The position numbers were made by a program, and so were the translations under genes. The notes beneath the pieces were generated by a model. That model did no database searches, was not told where the DNA came from, and was given only the letters and a program-made list of their open reading frames with translations. This document shows positions 34,401 to 40,991 of a DNA stretch of 42,862 nucleotides, in pieces. The first letter of the stretch is position 1, and the number at the start of each line of letters is the position of its first letter. The DNA comes from Desulfosudis oleivorans. GTDB lineage: Bacteria; Desulfobacterota; Desulfobacteria; Desulfobacterales; SURF-7. The stretch is taken from contig DYJD01000045.1 in assembly GCA_020723325.1 (NCBI GenBank), forward strand, positions 1-42,862, given 5' to 3'.

Positions 34401-37237
34401 GGCACACTGATAAAAGAAACCGAAGACAGATGGATCAGGATGCGCATGGCCGCCAGCTTATGCCGATCCGTCATCCTGGGCAAATTCTGAATTTTTTCAG
34501 CAGTTTTTCCGGCCATGCGCCATTTGATTTGCACCAGGCGCATCAAAGTCCGCAGCTTGCCGGGCCGTGTGGGCAGGCGGACGCCCAGGAATTCCAGGGT
34601 GCTTAAGGCCGACTGCACGGCTGCATGGGGCTTGTTTTCCGCCATACAGGCCAGGATCTCCAACTGGCTGATGCGCATTTGATCCAAGAGCCTGCGGCCA
34701 TAGCGCCGCACTTGGGCTGCAATGACCTGCATGGTCTGATAGTCACCGTTTAAAAAAGCGGCCTCCATTGCTTCCACGTGCAGATTCAGGGTCAGGCTGT
34801 ATTCATCGGTCCAGCTATTCTTGGGGAGCAAATCAATACCGGTGTTGAAATATTGCAGGGCCTGCAGGAAAGCCGTGGTGGTTTTGGCTTTCTTGCCGGC
34901 TTGCAGGTTCAAGCGGGTCAACAGGATTCTTTCCTCAGGCGATTCCAGCAGGTCCTTGGCCTGGTTGAGATGGTTGGCCGCATCGAATACGGAAACTTCT
35001 TCCTGTGCGGCTTTATCAAGATGGAGCAGGCTGCGGCCGATGGAAAGGTGCAGCCCTTGCCGGTGGGGGATCGGAATCGATCCATACACTGCCTGCAGAA
35101 TACGGTCGTGCATAAATTCATAACGGCCTGATTCCCGGCTGCCGGATTGAGGCTGTTTGGGTAAAGACTCCGGCGCCATGGACGCTTGCTCGGCGGTTAG
35201 CCGGATCAATCCAAGTCGGTCGGCGGCCTGGAGTTTTTTTTCAACCTCAGCAGGCTGCTGATGGACTACCCGGGCCAGAAAATCCGGGTGGAAACAGGTG
35301 CCTATGCAGGCGGCAACTTCCAGGAGGGCCCGGGTCCCCTGGGGAAGATCCTGGATACGTTCCAGCACCAGCTCAATGACATTGTCCGTCACCGGCCTGG
35401 CTGCGATTTTCTCAAGATCCCAGCACCAGTCGCCCCTGGAATAGTCATAGGTCAAATGGCCTGCGGCGGCAACGGCGGTTATGAACTGTTGGAGAAAAAA
35501 CGGATTTCCGCCGGTTTTGGCTGCCAGCAAGCCGGCCAGGGCTTCCAAGGCCTCATTCTGTGCATGCTGAAAAAGATCGGCCGTAAAAAGGCCGATGGAA
35601 TCTGGCAAAAGTGCCCCAAGGGAAAGGACATGAAAGGAAATGGGCAAATCCCGGACAGCCGCGGACAAGGCCGTAAGCGGATGGGTTTCGTCCACCTCAT
35701 TTGTGCGATAGGCCCCCAGTAGAAATAAATAGGGAATATCCTCGCCGGCCAAATGCCGAATCAGTTTCAAGCCGGCCGGATCAGCCCACTGCAGATCATC
35801 GAGAAACAGCACCAAAGGCTTGTCTTTGCGGGCTGCGGCCTTGATGAAGTTGAGGAAAACCTGGTGGAAACGGTTCCGGGCCGTGTCCGGCGGCAGATCC
35901 GGGGGTGATGGTTGGGGGCCGATGAGCCAGACGATCTCGGGGATCATTTCCGCTATAATGGCGGCATTGCCCTGCAAGGCTTTCTGGAAAATATCCTGCC
36001 AGACGGCGATTTCCTGACTGCTCTGCTTCAGAATCCAAAGGATCATCTCCTGAAAGGCCCGGACAATGGCGGCGTACGGCCGGTTGATTTGATATTGTTC
36101 ATATTTGCCGGAAATGCTGAACCCGCCGCCAAGATGCAGGGATTTCAGAAATGCGGTCACCAGCCTGGACTTGCCGATGCCGGCATAGCCGTTCACCAAT
36201 ATAAAAACCTGGTTCCCCTGTCTTGCTGATTCGTAATTTTCCTTTAGAACGGCAAGCTCCTTTTCACGGCCGTAAACCCGCGTGGGAAAGATGAATTTCT
36301 CCGGCGCGTCAAAGCGGCCCAATTTAAAAGGCCGGATCCGCCCCTCCTTTTTCCAATGCTCGGCGCATCGTTCCAAATCACGCTTTAGTCCCTGGGCGCT
36401 CTGGTAGCGCTCTGCCGGGTTCTTGGCCAAAAGCCGCATGACAATGTCGGATAACACCGGTGAAAGGCCCTGGTCCAGTTCCGCAGGTGGTGTGGGCCGC
36501 CGCGCCAGGTGGGCATGCATGATTTCGCCGAGTTCGCCGAACGGAAACGGGGTTGCGCCGGTGAGCAATTCATAATACAGGATTCCAAGGGTATAGAAGT
36601 CGGAGCGATGGTCGGCCTGGTTGCGCATGCGGCCGGTCTGTTCCGGCGCCGAATAGGGAAAAAACTCCAGCAGCAGCCGGGAATGAAATTCACCGCCATC
36701 GGCCAAATCCTGCCATTGTTCGTAATTGATGACGGTAGTCAAGTCGCGGAATTGAAGCAGACGGATTTCTGGGTTCCACAGAATCGACTCGGAATTGATT
36801 TGCGCAAGCCGCAGTCCCCTGGCATGGAGGGTGTTTACTGCCTCTGCCAGTTGAATGGCAACATGCAGAACAGCTTCAAGATCCGATGAATTTACCTGGA
36901 TATATTGCTGTAAAGGCACACCGGAAACAGTTTCGCAAGCTAAGATCAGATCATCGGCTTCCGGTCGGCCGACCACCCAATGCCGAAGAATTCTGGGGAA
37001 ATGGTGCAATTCCGGTGGTTCAAGGCCTTGACAGCGCCGGACCTTGGAAACCATCTCCGCTATCGCTGCGGAATCGGCCGTATAGTGAATGATCAGCACC
37101 GGAGCCCGGCTGTGAACCTGCCGGGCCTGGTACACACCATACCCGATGCCCAGCCGAATTTCCTGGATCTGATCGTACCCCTCCAAGACAAGGGTATTTT
37201 TTCCGTTGGCTATTGAGATATTTTCTTTCCCATCCAC
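31487..37237 (-). CDS. Hybrid (pseudo)kinase/AAA ATPase/GAF/histidine kinase
   Basis: A 1916-residue cytoplasmic signal protein of the class annotated as trifunctional Ser/Thr kinase-ATPase-histidine kinase. Order: kinase-like domain 15-295; AAA ATPase from about 321 (VYGREKEL, Walker A GYAGIGKS at 350-357, LFLDDLQWADP as Walker B); helical repeats to about 1300; GAF near 1320-1470 and 1500-1650; HisKA_3 with His1719 in RRIAVGLHDGIGHALANT; HATPase with NVVKHARAKHA, DDGMGFD and GFGLFSIRERV. The kinase-like domain keeps SAPEQTGRM and SDFYTLGILYYELLTG, but its catalytic Asp is Gln146 (LAQIN), DFG is QFR (162-164) and no VAIK Lys is seen, so it looks catalytically dead. GTG start, weak ribosome site. 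Confidence 0.9.
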   Translation of the reverse strand: MDGKENISIANGKNTLVLEGYDQIQEIRLGIGYGVYQARQVHSRAPVLIIHYTADSAAIAEMVSKVRRCQGLEPPELHHFPRILRHWVVGRPEADDLILACETVSGVPLQQYIQVNSSDLEAVLHVAIQLAEAVNTLHARGLRLAQINSESILWNPEIRLLQFRDLTTVINYEQWQDLADGGEFHSRLLLEFFPYSAPEQTGRMRNQADHRSDFYTLGILYYELLTGATPFPFGELGEIMHAHLARRPTPPAELDQGLSPVLSDIVMRLLAKNPAERYQSAQGLKRDLERCAEHWKKEGRIRPFKLGRFDAPEKFIFPTRVYGREKELAVLKENYESARQGNQVFILVNGYAGIGKSRLVTAFLKSLHLGGGFSISGKYEQYQINRPYAAIVRAFQEMILWILKQSSQEIAVWQDIFQKALQGNAAIIAEMIPEIVWLIGPQPSPPDLPPDTARNRFHQVFLNFIKAAARKDKPLVLFLDDLQWADPAGLKLIRHLAGEDIPYLFLLGAYRTNEVDETHPLTALSAAVRDLPISFHVLSLGALLPDSIGLFTADLFQHAQNEALEALAGLLAAKTGGNPFFLQQFITAVAAAGHLTYDYSRGDWCWDLEKIAARPVTDNVIELVLERIQDLPQGTRALLEVAACIGTCFHPDFLARVVHQQPAEVEKKLQAADRLGLIRLTAEQASMAPESLPKQPQSGSRESGRYEFMHDRILQAVYGSIPIPHRQGLHLSIGRSLLHLDKAAQEEVSVFDAANHLNQAKDLLESPEERILLTRLNLQAGKKAKTTTAFLQALQYFNTGIDLLPKNSWTDEYSLTLNLHVEAMEAAFLNGDYQTMQVIAAQVRRYGRRLLDQMRISQLEILACMAENKPHAAVQSALSTLEFLGVRLPTRPGKLRTLMRLVQIKWRMAGKTAEKIQNLPRMTDRHKLAAMRILIHLSSVSFISVPALYPLVVFQQVDFSLRYGNAPESAFAYTIYGLILCALPGALADIDKGYRFGRLGLRLLDEFNAEDHRSNTIFIFNCFIRHWQEHLRTTLEPALSGYEIGLRTGNLESAAFCLFIHDYHTYCVGKELNALEKQLRRNHLAIQKIRQQTTLSWHAITWQIVLNLLGTADDPCALNGPAYIEDEMLPRHIQTKDRTVLGNLFFSKAYLHYLFHRYAQAKIHMEAVPAYQDALAATVGVVLISFYDSLILLSLFSQASSHEKRQIRKRVQSNQKRLKKWARYSPANNLHKFYLVEAEYLRVTGQQTEAMQCYDKAIALSGENGFVQEEALANERTAIFFLGLHNPRVAKSYLKEAQRGYESWGARAKVDHLKEQYGDLLQSEPEKKGTVFADRIDFPAVLQASQTISKEIIMAELVKKFLAILMETAGASRILFLTVEQDQLHLKAAAEVDQDIAFLNSPRSIHDQETILLPEVVNYVRRTSRPMLIDDASEEAGAATAYLRKYAPRSILCLPVIRQTELTAILYLENNITANAFTPKRIEILQVLSAQAAISMENARLYDNLARLESQLSYRLKIEQVIAAISASFIKLAPTEFHTGIDQALALLGQFVNEDRCYVFQISKDGKTISETNLWHAPHITPRTAQLQQIPMNSFPWLQSRLECFEIIHIPSLEALPATLGAFRNFLESIDVRSFVWVPMAHGNRLIGFMGFDAVHQAKTWDQDYIRLLRTLSEILANACAAKRSAEELGIYQDQLRSLSSELILAEEKERRRIAVGLHDGIGHALANTVNKLGTLREIAAAGGLLDTWQEIQSLIDQSIQNTRSLTFEISPHILYDIGLEAAVDWLAEKTEKEHGISIEFEDDLQPKPLDDTTRILIYQAIRELIFNVVKHARAKHAKVAIGRRNEFLDIVIADDGMGFDQTQGHPDSGQNHGFGLFSIRERVRAMGGTIEIHSKPGQGTRVALSLPLKPDEKRL

Positions 37238-37287
37238 TTTAAATCAATTTAAAGAAGCCTTGAGCAGTGATCCGGTCATTCCCCAAC

Positions 37288-37320
37288 TGGTGGGAGCGGC
37301 TTCCAGCCGCGATTCGGCCG
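37288..37320. repeat. GAGCGGCTTCCAGCCGCGA element, copy B
   Basis: Matches 31446-31477 over about 30 bases, including the GCGGCT-TCC-AGCCGC palindrome (37296-37310) and the following CGAT..GGCCG. It lies just upstream of the hybrid kinase gene, so the two copies bracket that gene. Confidence 0.7.
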
Positions 37321-37381
37321 GGGTGTCGATCAGCATTTCATGCTATTAATAAATCCCTAACGGAATGGTCGCTGATCGTCA

Positions 37382-37397
37382 AGCAAGACTTTGCTTA
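37382..37397. repeat. AAGCAA-GACT-TTGCTT inverted repeat
   Basis: A perfect six-base inverted repeat with a four-base loop, in the upstream region of the hybrid kinase gene. It may be a regulator site or a weak hairpin; nothing more can be said. Confidence 0.3.
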
Positions 37398-37435
37398 ACA
37401 AACTTAAAATTGCATCCATTTTCAATCAATTTTTT

Positions 37436-37476
37436 AGGGTTTTCCCCAATTGATTTCTCTGGTTTTTGCGTATATT
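37436..37476 (+). promoter_or_regulatory. Single TAGGG box with -10 before a gene relic
   Basis: TAGGGTTTTCCC at 37436-37447, then CAATTGATTTCTC, and TATATT at 37471-37476, which begins 35 bases after the box start. This matches the proximal box of both lipase promoters in sequence and in distance to the -10. No distal box is seen 22-23 bases upstream. It points toward the coding relic at 37482-37688. Confidence 0.55.
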
Positions 37477-37481
37477 TCTAA

Positions 37482-37688
37482 TGCATTGACATCAAGGACA
37501 AAGGCAACGGCCCAGGCGAGCTGGTGTATGCAACACCCGTGGGCAAATTCGCGGGGCCCTCATCCGTCCACATCGGCACCGGCGATTTTACAGGGGATGA
37601 GCTGATTGTCACGGAAAAAGGGATTCCTTTCTTGGATCTGGATTCCGACTACGGCAACAAGGTTGTGAAGCTGAATATCTATCCCTGA
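37482..37688 (+). pseudogene. 3' relic of an exported beta-propeller-like gene
   Basis: An open frame of 68 codons with no ATG, from a TAA at 37479 to a TGA at 37686. It reads like a protein C terminus: LVYATPVGKFAGPSSVHIGT, then GDFTGDELIVTEKGIPFLDL and NKVVKLNIYP. The repeated G-x-x-x-G-D-x-x-G-D-x-L strand pattern resembles the last blade of SMP-30/NHL-type propellers; this family guess is weak. Codon use is that of the GC-rich backbone. The gene has lost its 5' part: the promoter-like box lies almost directly before the relic, which suggests an internal deletion joined promoter and tail. Confidence 0.55.
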
Positions 37689-37819
37689 CCGGCGCCCATT
37701 CAGCTTGGGCACGCCCCACAATCGCCGAACGCCCATTCCAAGGCAATCGCATGAAAAAAATATCCCCTATCCCTGGTGTGCAATAAACCACGAAAAACCA
37801 GTGCGTTTCCCCTACCGAC

Positions 37820-38015
37820 CCCAAGACCCAACGTGATGGCTTTGCCGTAGGGGCGGTTCGCGAACCGCCCCTACCCGTCGGCGGGAGGCTTCGATCCGTC
37901 TCGTTGGCGAATTGCCTTTGGGAGGGGTGTGGAAAACAATGTAAAAAACGCGATACCGATACCGCCCCCGAGAGGTTGGATGGTAGAGACAAAACCCAAT
38001 CACGCGCGAATCGCA
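37820..38015. repeat. Dispersed palindromic repeat, copy 2
   Basis: The same element as 1-195, in the same orientation. The central palindrome is 26 bases and perfect (arm TAGGGGCGGTTCG, 37848-37873). The GATACCGA run is shorter here (37950-37971). It marks the border between the GC-rich backbone and the AT-rich right-hand region. Nothing coding is seen in 37689-38192. Confidence 0.85.
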
Positions 38016-38192
38016 ATACGCATTTCCGCAACACAGAGGGCGCATGAACAGACAAGACCATGTCGCTGCAATTTTTTCAATTTTCCATGACGGGACAATT
38101 CCCGGTCACGAATATACGAATGCTGTCCTGAAGTTGAAGTTTCGAATAGAGAGCATTAAAATACCTTGACGTTTATCACCATATTATGCATG

Positions 38193-38220
38193 TTAAAAGC
38201 ATTAAAAAAAATGCTTTTAA
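38193..38220. promoter_or_regulatory. Inverted repeat, likely operator of the toxin-antitoxin pair
   Basis: TTAAAAGCATT and its exact complement around six A residues, 20 bases before the antitoxin ATG. Phd/YefM antitoxins repress their own operon by binding palindromes near the promoter, so this is the natural operator candidate. TTGACG at 38166-38171 may be the -35, but no good -10 goes with it. Confidence 0.5.
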
Positions 38221-38240
38221 TCTGATTAGGAGGCGCTAAA

Positions 38241-38525
38241 ATGGCATTAAGTATAACTGAGGATATACGCTCAATTACAGATTTAAAAAGAAATACAAAC
38301 TCAGTCCTTGAACAAATCCATAAAACTAAACGGCCGGTTGTTCTCACAGTAAATGGCAAAGCTGAAGCAGTGCTTTTATCCGCTGAGGAATATGAAAAAA
38401 TTGCAAATGCATTTAATTTACTTAAATTTCTTGTACCAGCAGAGGAAGACCTAAATAATAATCGATATAAAGAAGCGAGAGCTTTCTTCAAGGAATTTAA
38501 ACGTGACAAAAAAATATCAGGTTAA
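38241..38525 (+). CDS. Phd/YefM-family antitoxin
   Basis: A 94-residue antitoxin. The N-terminal half has the Phd/YefM fold signature: SITDLKRNTNSVLEQIHKTK followed by RPVVLTVNGKAEAVLLSAEE and YEKI. The C-terminal part (about 60-94) is charged, helical and would neutralise the toxin. AGGAGG lies eight bases before the ATG. It overlaps the toxin gene by 23 bases, the usual arrangement for a co-translated pair. AT-rich, like the rest of this region, consistent with transfer. Confidence 0.92.
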   Translation: MALSITEDIRSITDLKRNTNSVLEQIHKTKRPVVLTVNGKAEAVLLSAEEYEKIANAFNLLKFLVPAEEDLNNNRYKEARAFFKEFKRDKKISG

Positions 38526-38802
38526 CTTAACTCAGCAAGCACAAAATGATTTAGAACATATTTTTTATTACCTTGCTGATGAAAGCATAAATAACGCCAC
38601 AAATTTTGTTCTTCAGCTAGAGAAAAATATATATTCACTTGAAGATTTTCCTTATCGCAATCCTCTAATTCCAGAAAATAAATTTTTTGGTACAGATTAC
38701 CGGCATTTAATTTACAAAAAATATCGTATTATTTATCGTATTGCGGAAGATTCAGTTTTCCTCTTGAGAGTCATTCATGGAGCAAAACTTTTAAATATTT
38801 AA
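38503..38802 (+). CDS. RelE/ParE-family toxin
   Basis: A 99-residue toxin with the ParE/RelE layout: YQVNLTQQAQNDLEHIFYYL (first strand and long helices), then PLIPENKFFGTDYRHLIYKK and YRIIYRIAEDSVFLLRVIHG, ending in the conserved V-x-x-V/I-x-H-G strand. ParE members act on DNA gyrase and RelE members cut mRNA on the ribosome; the sequence is nearer the ParE-like subgroup, but the target cannot be decided. Start is GTG with AAGGA eight bases upstream, inside the antitoxin gene. Confidence 0.92.
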   Translation: MTKKYQVNLTQQAQNDLEHIFYYLADESINNATNFVLQLEKNIYSLEDFPYRNPLIPENKFFGTDYRHLIYKKYRIIYRIAEDSVFLLRVIHGAKLLNI

Positions 38803-38986
38803 ATGGGCAAGTCCAGGTAACTACCAGGGGCAAGGTACTATAGTAGTCAATTTGAAAATTGAACAGGTAGGTATTTCAAAAGATTTACTCGTAAAAATTT
38901 CTACAACCAATTAATAAGCCCTTACCCAGCAAAAACTCTCAGAGCTGGTTATCAAAACGGATCGGCAAATAGAAAAAGGAAGAATG

Positions 38987-39427
38987 ATGTCAACCAGAAT
39001 AAATGTAGCAACAGAAAAATTTCAAAGTGGATATAACTGAGCCCAGTCAGTTCTTTGCGCTTTCCGGGAAGAAGGCGGCTTGTCAGAGGAAACGGCCCTC
39101 AAGATTGCATGTGGTTTGGGCGCAGGCATGGCACGAAAAGAGGAAGTCTGCGGGGCGGTAACAGGAGGTATCCTCGTCTTGGGAATGCGACATGGTAGGG
39201 GTTGTAAAGACGATCGATCCGCCCAGGAGCAAACATATATTAAAACTCGAGAGCTAATGGACAAATTTTCTGAGAAGCATGGAACCGTTATCTGTCGTAA
39301 ACTGTTGAATGGTTGTGACTTGACAACAGAAGAAGGTCAAAAATACTTCAAAGAAAATGATTTGTTTAATAAAGTATGTGTGCCGTGTGTTCAAAATATA
39401 GTAATGATTCTTGAAGAAAATTATTAG
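38987..39427 (+). CDS. C-GCAxxG-C-C family protein, probable selenoprotein (UGA at 39038)
   Basis: Read through one in-frame TGA (39038-39040), this is a 146-residue protein that matches the putative redox family with four conserved Cys and a CGAxxG motif. Residues 1-17 read MSTRINVATEKFQSGYN, then UGA, then AQSVLCAFREEGGLSEETAL; the family has GYNCAQ here, so UGA replaces the first conserved Cys. EVCGAVTGGILVLGM carries the second, and CRKLLNGCD and KVCVPC carry the others. AAGGA precedes ATG 38987 by six bases, and there is no other stop or shift. A hairpin (39051-39073) lies 11 bases after the UGA, where a bacterial SECIS would be. The alternative is a recent nonsense mutation; without read-through the intact part starts near 39080. 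Confidence 0.7.
39051..39073 (+). promoter_or_regulatory. Candidate bacterial SECIS hairpin
   Basis: TTCTT pairs with AAGAA, with a possible inner CG/CG pair, leaving an apical loop about 20 bases after the UGA codon. Position fits the bacterial rule that the SECIS follows the UGA directly; a G lies in the first two loop bases if only the outer stem forms. The stem is weak, so this is tentative. Confidence 0.35.
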
Positions 39428-39500
39428 GATAGCCCAACCAGAATCCACCCGATGGCTTTCAGCCGTCGGTGATCCTTACGAGCCCATAGAAGGAGATGCT

Positions 39501-39809
39501 ATGAAGACGAATGAACTGTCTACATGTTTTTGTACCAATGATGTAGACGCATGCCGCGAATTCTATACCGAATATTTTTCGGCAAAAACAACTTTTGGTG
39601 GTGCAGGCGTAATACTTAATTTCAAAGTCGATGATGTTGATGCAGAATATTCGAGATTGATTGAAGCTGGTCTGCAAACAGCAATGCCATTCGAAGATCA
39701 CCCTTGGGGAGATAGAGGATTCTCGGTCATAGATCCTATCGGGAACTCTGTTTATATCTACTCTGACCGTGAGCCTTCAGATGAATTTAAACAATACTTT
39801 AAGGGCTAA
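39501..39809 (+). CDS. VOC (glyoxalase/bleomycin resistance) family protein, shortened
   Basis: A 102-residue VOC protein. The start has AAGGAG six bases upstream. It begins NELSTCFCTNDVDACREFYT, a typical first beta-alpha unit, and ends VDDVDAEYSRLIEAGLQTAM, FEDHPWGDRGFSVIDPIGNS and VYIYSDREPSDEFKQYF, the typical second half. Between KTTF and GGAGVILNF the middle strands of the first module, usually about 25 residues (as I recall, W-Y-x-x-L and L-x-F-M regions), are missing. The frame is intact, so this is an in-frame deletion; it probably spoils the metal/substrate cleft. It starts 73 bases after the putative selenoprotein. Confidence 0.75.
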   Translation: MKTNELSTCFCTNDVDACREFYTEYFSAKTTFGGAGVILNFKVDDVDAEYSRLIEAGLQTAMPFEDHPWGDRGFSVIDPIGNSVYIYSDREPSDEFKQYFKG

Positions 39810-39947
39810 AACCCATTAGGATTGAGCTGGTCTTAGTCACGAAGGAAAAGTTTTATCTCTTCTGGCATTGAGCTGCTGGCCTTTGCTGAAGAGAAAGCTC
39901 AGATGTGTTGTTGAAATTTTCAGTGTCTCTATATTGAATATATTTGA

Positions 39948-40322
39948 ATGAACAGACTGCTTTTCTTTATTAAAGCCAATTGGGTTGCATTTTCGCTGAT
40001 AACTCTTACAGCCATTACAACCTTATCTCTCTGGCCACTCGATGAATTACCATCGGTACCCGGCACAGATAAAATCCACCACATAATTGCCTATGCTTTT
40101 CTGATGATTCCGACCGCTCTGCGCAAACCAAATAAATGGCTGCTATTTGGTTTGTTTTTCATTGCCTATGGTGGAGCAATCGAATTACTGCAGCCATATG
40201 TTAATCGCTATGGAGAATGGCTGGATTTGGCAGCAAATACTGCTGGTGTGGTTTTAGGTTTTCTTATCGCTGAACTTTTAAATTCCATTTTCCCGGCCAT
40301 TTTATACCGTTCTCGGTATTAA
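39948..40322 (+). CDS. VanZ-like membrane protein
   Basis: A 124-residue membrane protein with four hydrophobic segments. GTDKIHHIIAYAFLMI and AIELLQPYVNRYGEWLDLAA with NTAGVVLG are the VanZ-like signatures. VanZ raises teicoplanin resistance in enterococci, but most chromosomal VanZ-like proteins have no known role. No ribosome site stands out before the ATG. It sits alone, with no vancomycin-type genes nearby. Confidence 0.85.
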   Translation: MNRLLFFIKANWVAFSLITLTAITTLSLWPLDELPSVPGTDKIHHIIAYAFLMIPTALRKPNKWLLFGLFFIAYGGAIELLQPYVNRYGEWLDLAANTAGVVLGFLIAELLNSIFPAILYRSRY

Positions 40323-40385
40323 CTGGACAGTGGTGCGTTTGTGAAATTGCCACATAGGCCGTAATTGCGTATCGCGCATCGGGGT

Positions 40386-40471
40386 CACCAAGTGAACAGG
40401 CAGATATTTTGGGATTAATGATTCAAAAGTATGTATTATCTTGACCGATATCGTTGTTTTTAACCCCAAAA
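40386..40471. repeat. 86-bp perfect direct repeat, copy 1
   Basis: Identical over 86 bases to 42722-42807 and in the same orientation. The flank GCATCGGGGTC is also shared. The rest of the 670-base gap to 40992 holds a short open frame with a TTG start that I do not accept as a gene, and an ACAGGCCC...GGGCCTGT inverted repeat (40919-40978) ending in TTTT that may be a terminator for the minus-strand genes to its right or for the VanZ-like gene. Confidence 0.95.
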
Positions 40472-40991
40472 TGGCAATTATAAGATACCTCGGTTTCCCT
40501 TAACTCGGAGCAATTATCAGTTTGCCTGATGGAACGTCCAATTGCCAGAGGTTTCATTTTTTTCTTAATCATTGCAACATAGGATTGGCTCTCGACGGCG
40601 ATCGATTGCGTCCACATCGAAATGGATATGGTTGGATGTCACAGTGTATTCCAGAATTATCAGTTCGTATCGTTTTCTCGCCTCATAGCGCCATTGAAGC
40701 AATCGGTGGCGGTCCTTTGAAAATTTCAATAAAAATTCCCGTTAATGGCACAAATGCCTTGATCCGGATGGGTGACTGGTGCGAAGCAATTTGCGAATAA
40801 ACCGATAAAAAGAAATAACGGGTGCGTTAGCAATCAAAGTAAATCGCCGCTCGGATGGAGGCACGGGGTTCAAGAAAAAAATTTCAATTTTTTTCATGGG
40901 AGAAGTCTTTTTTTCTTGACAGGCCCTTTAATGGGTGGGTGACCCCGACGTTTTCTTTAATTGTCGCATCGGGCCTGTTTTCCAGCTTTTC

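Noticed and set aside
37436-37470. Second, downstream copy of the TAGGG box at 37458 (TCTGGTTTTTGC)
   Set aside because: It falls between the proximal box and the -10, where the lipase promoters have no box; the resemblance is chance.
40522-40800. 92-residue plus-strand frame between VanZ-like gene and exported protein
   Set aside because: TTG start, no ribosome site, first part overlaps nothing conserved; the end looks slightly protein-like but not enough to call.
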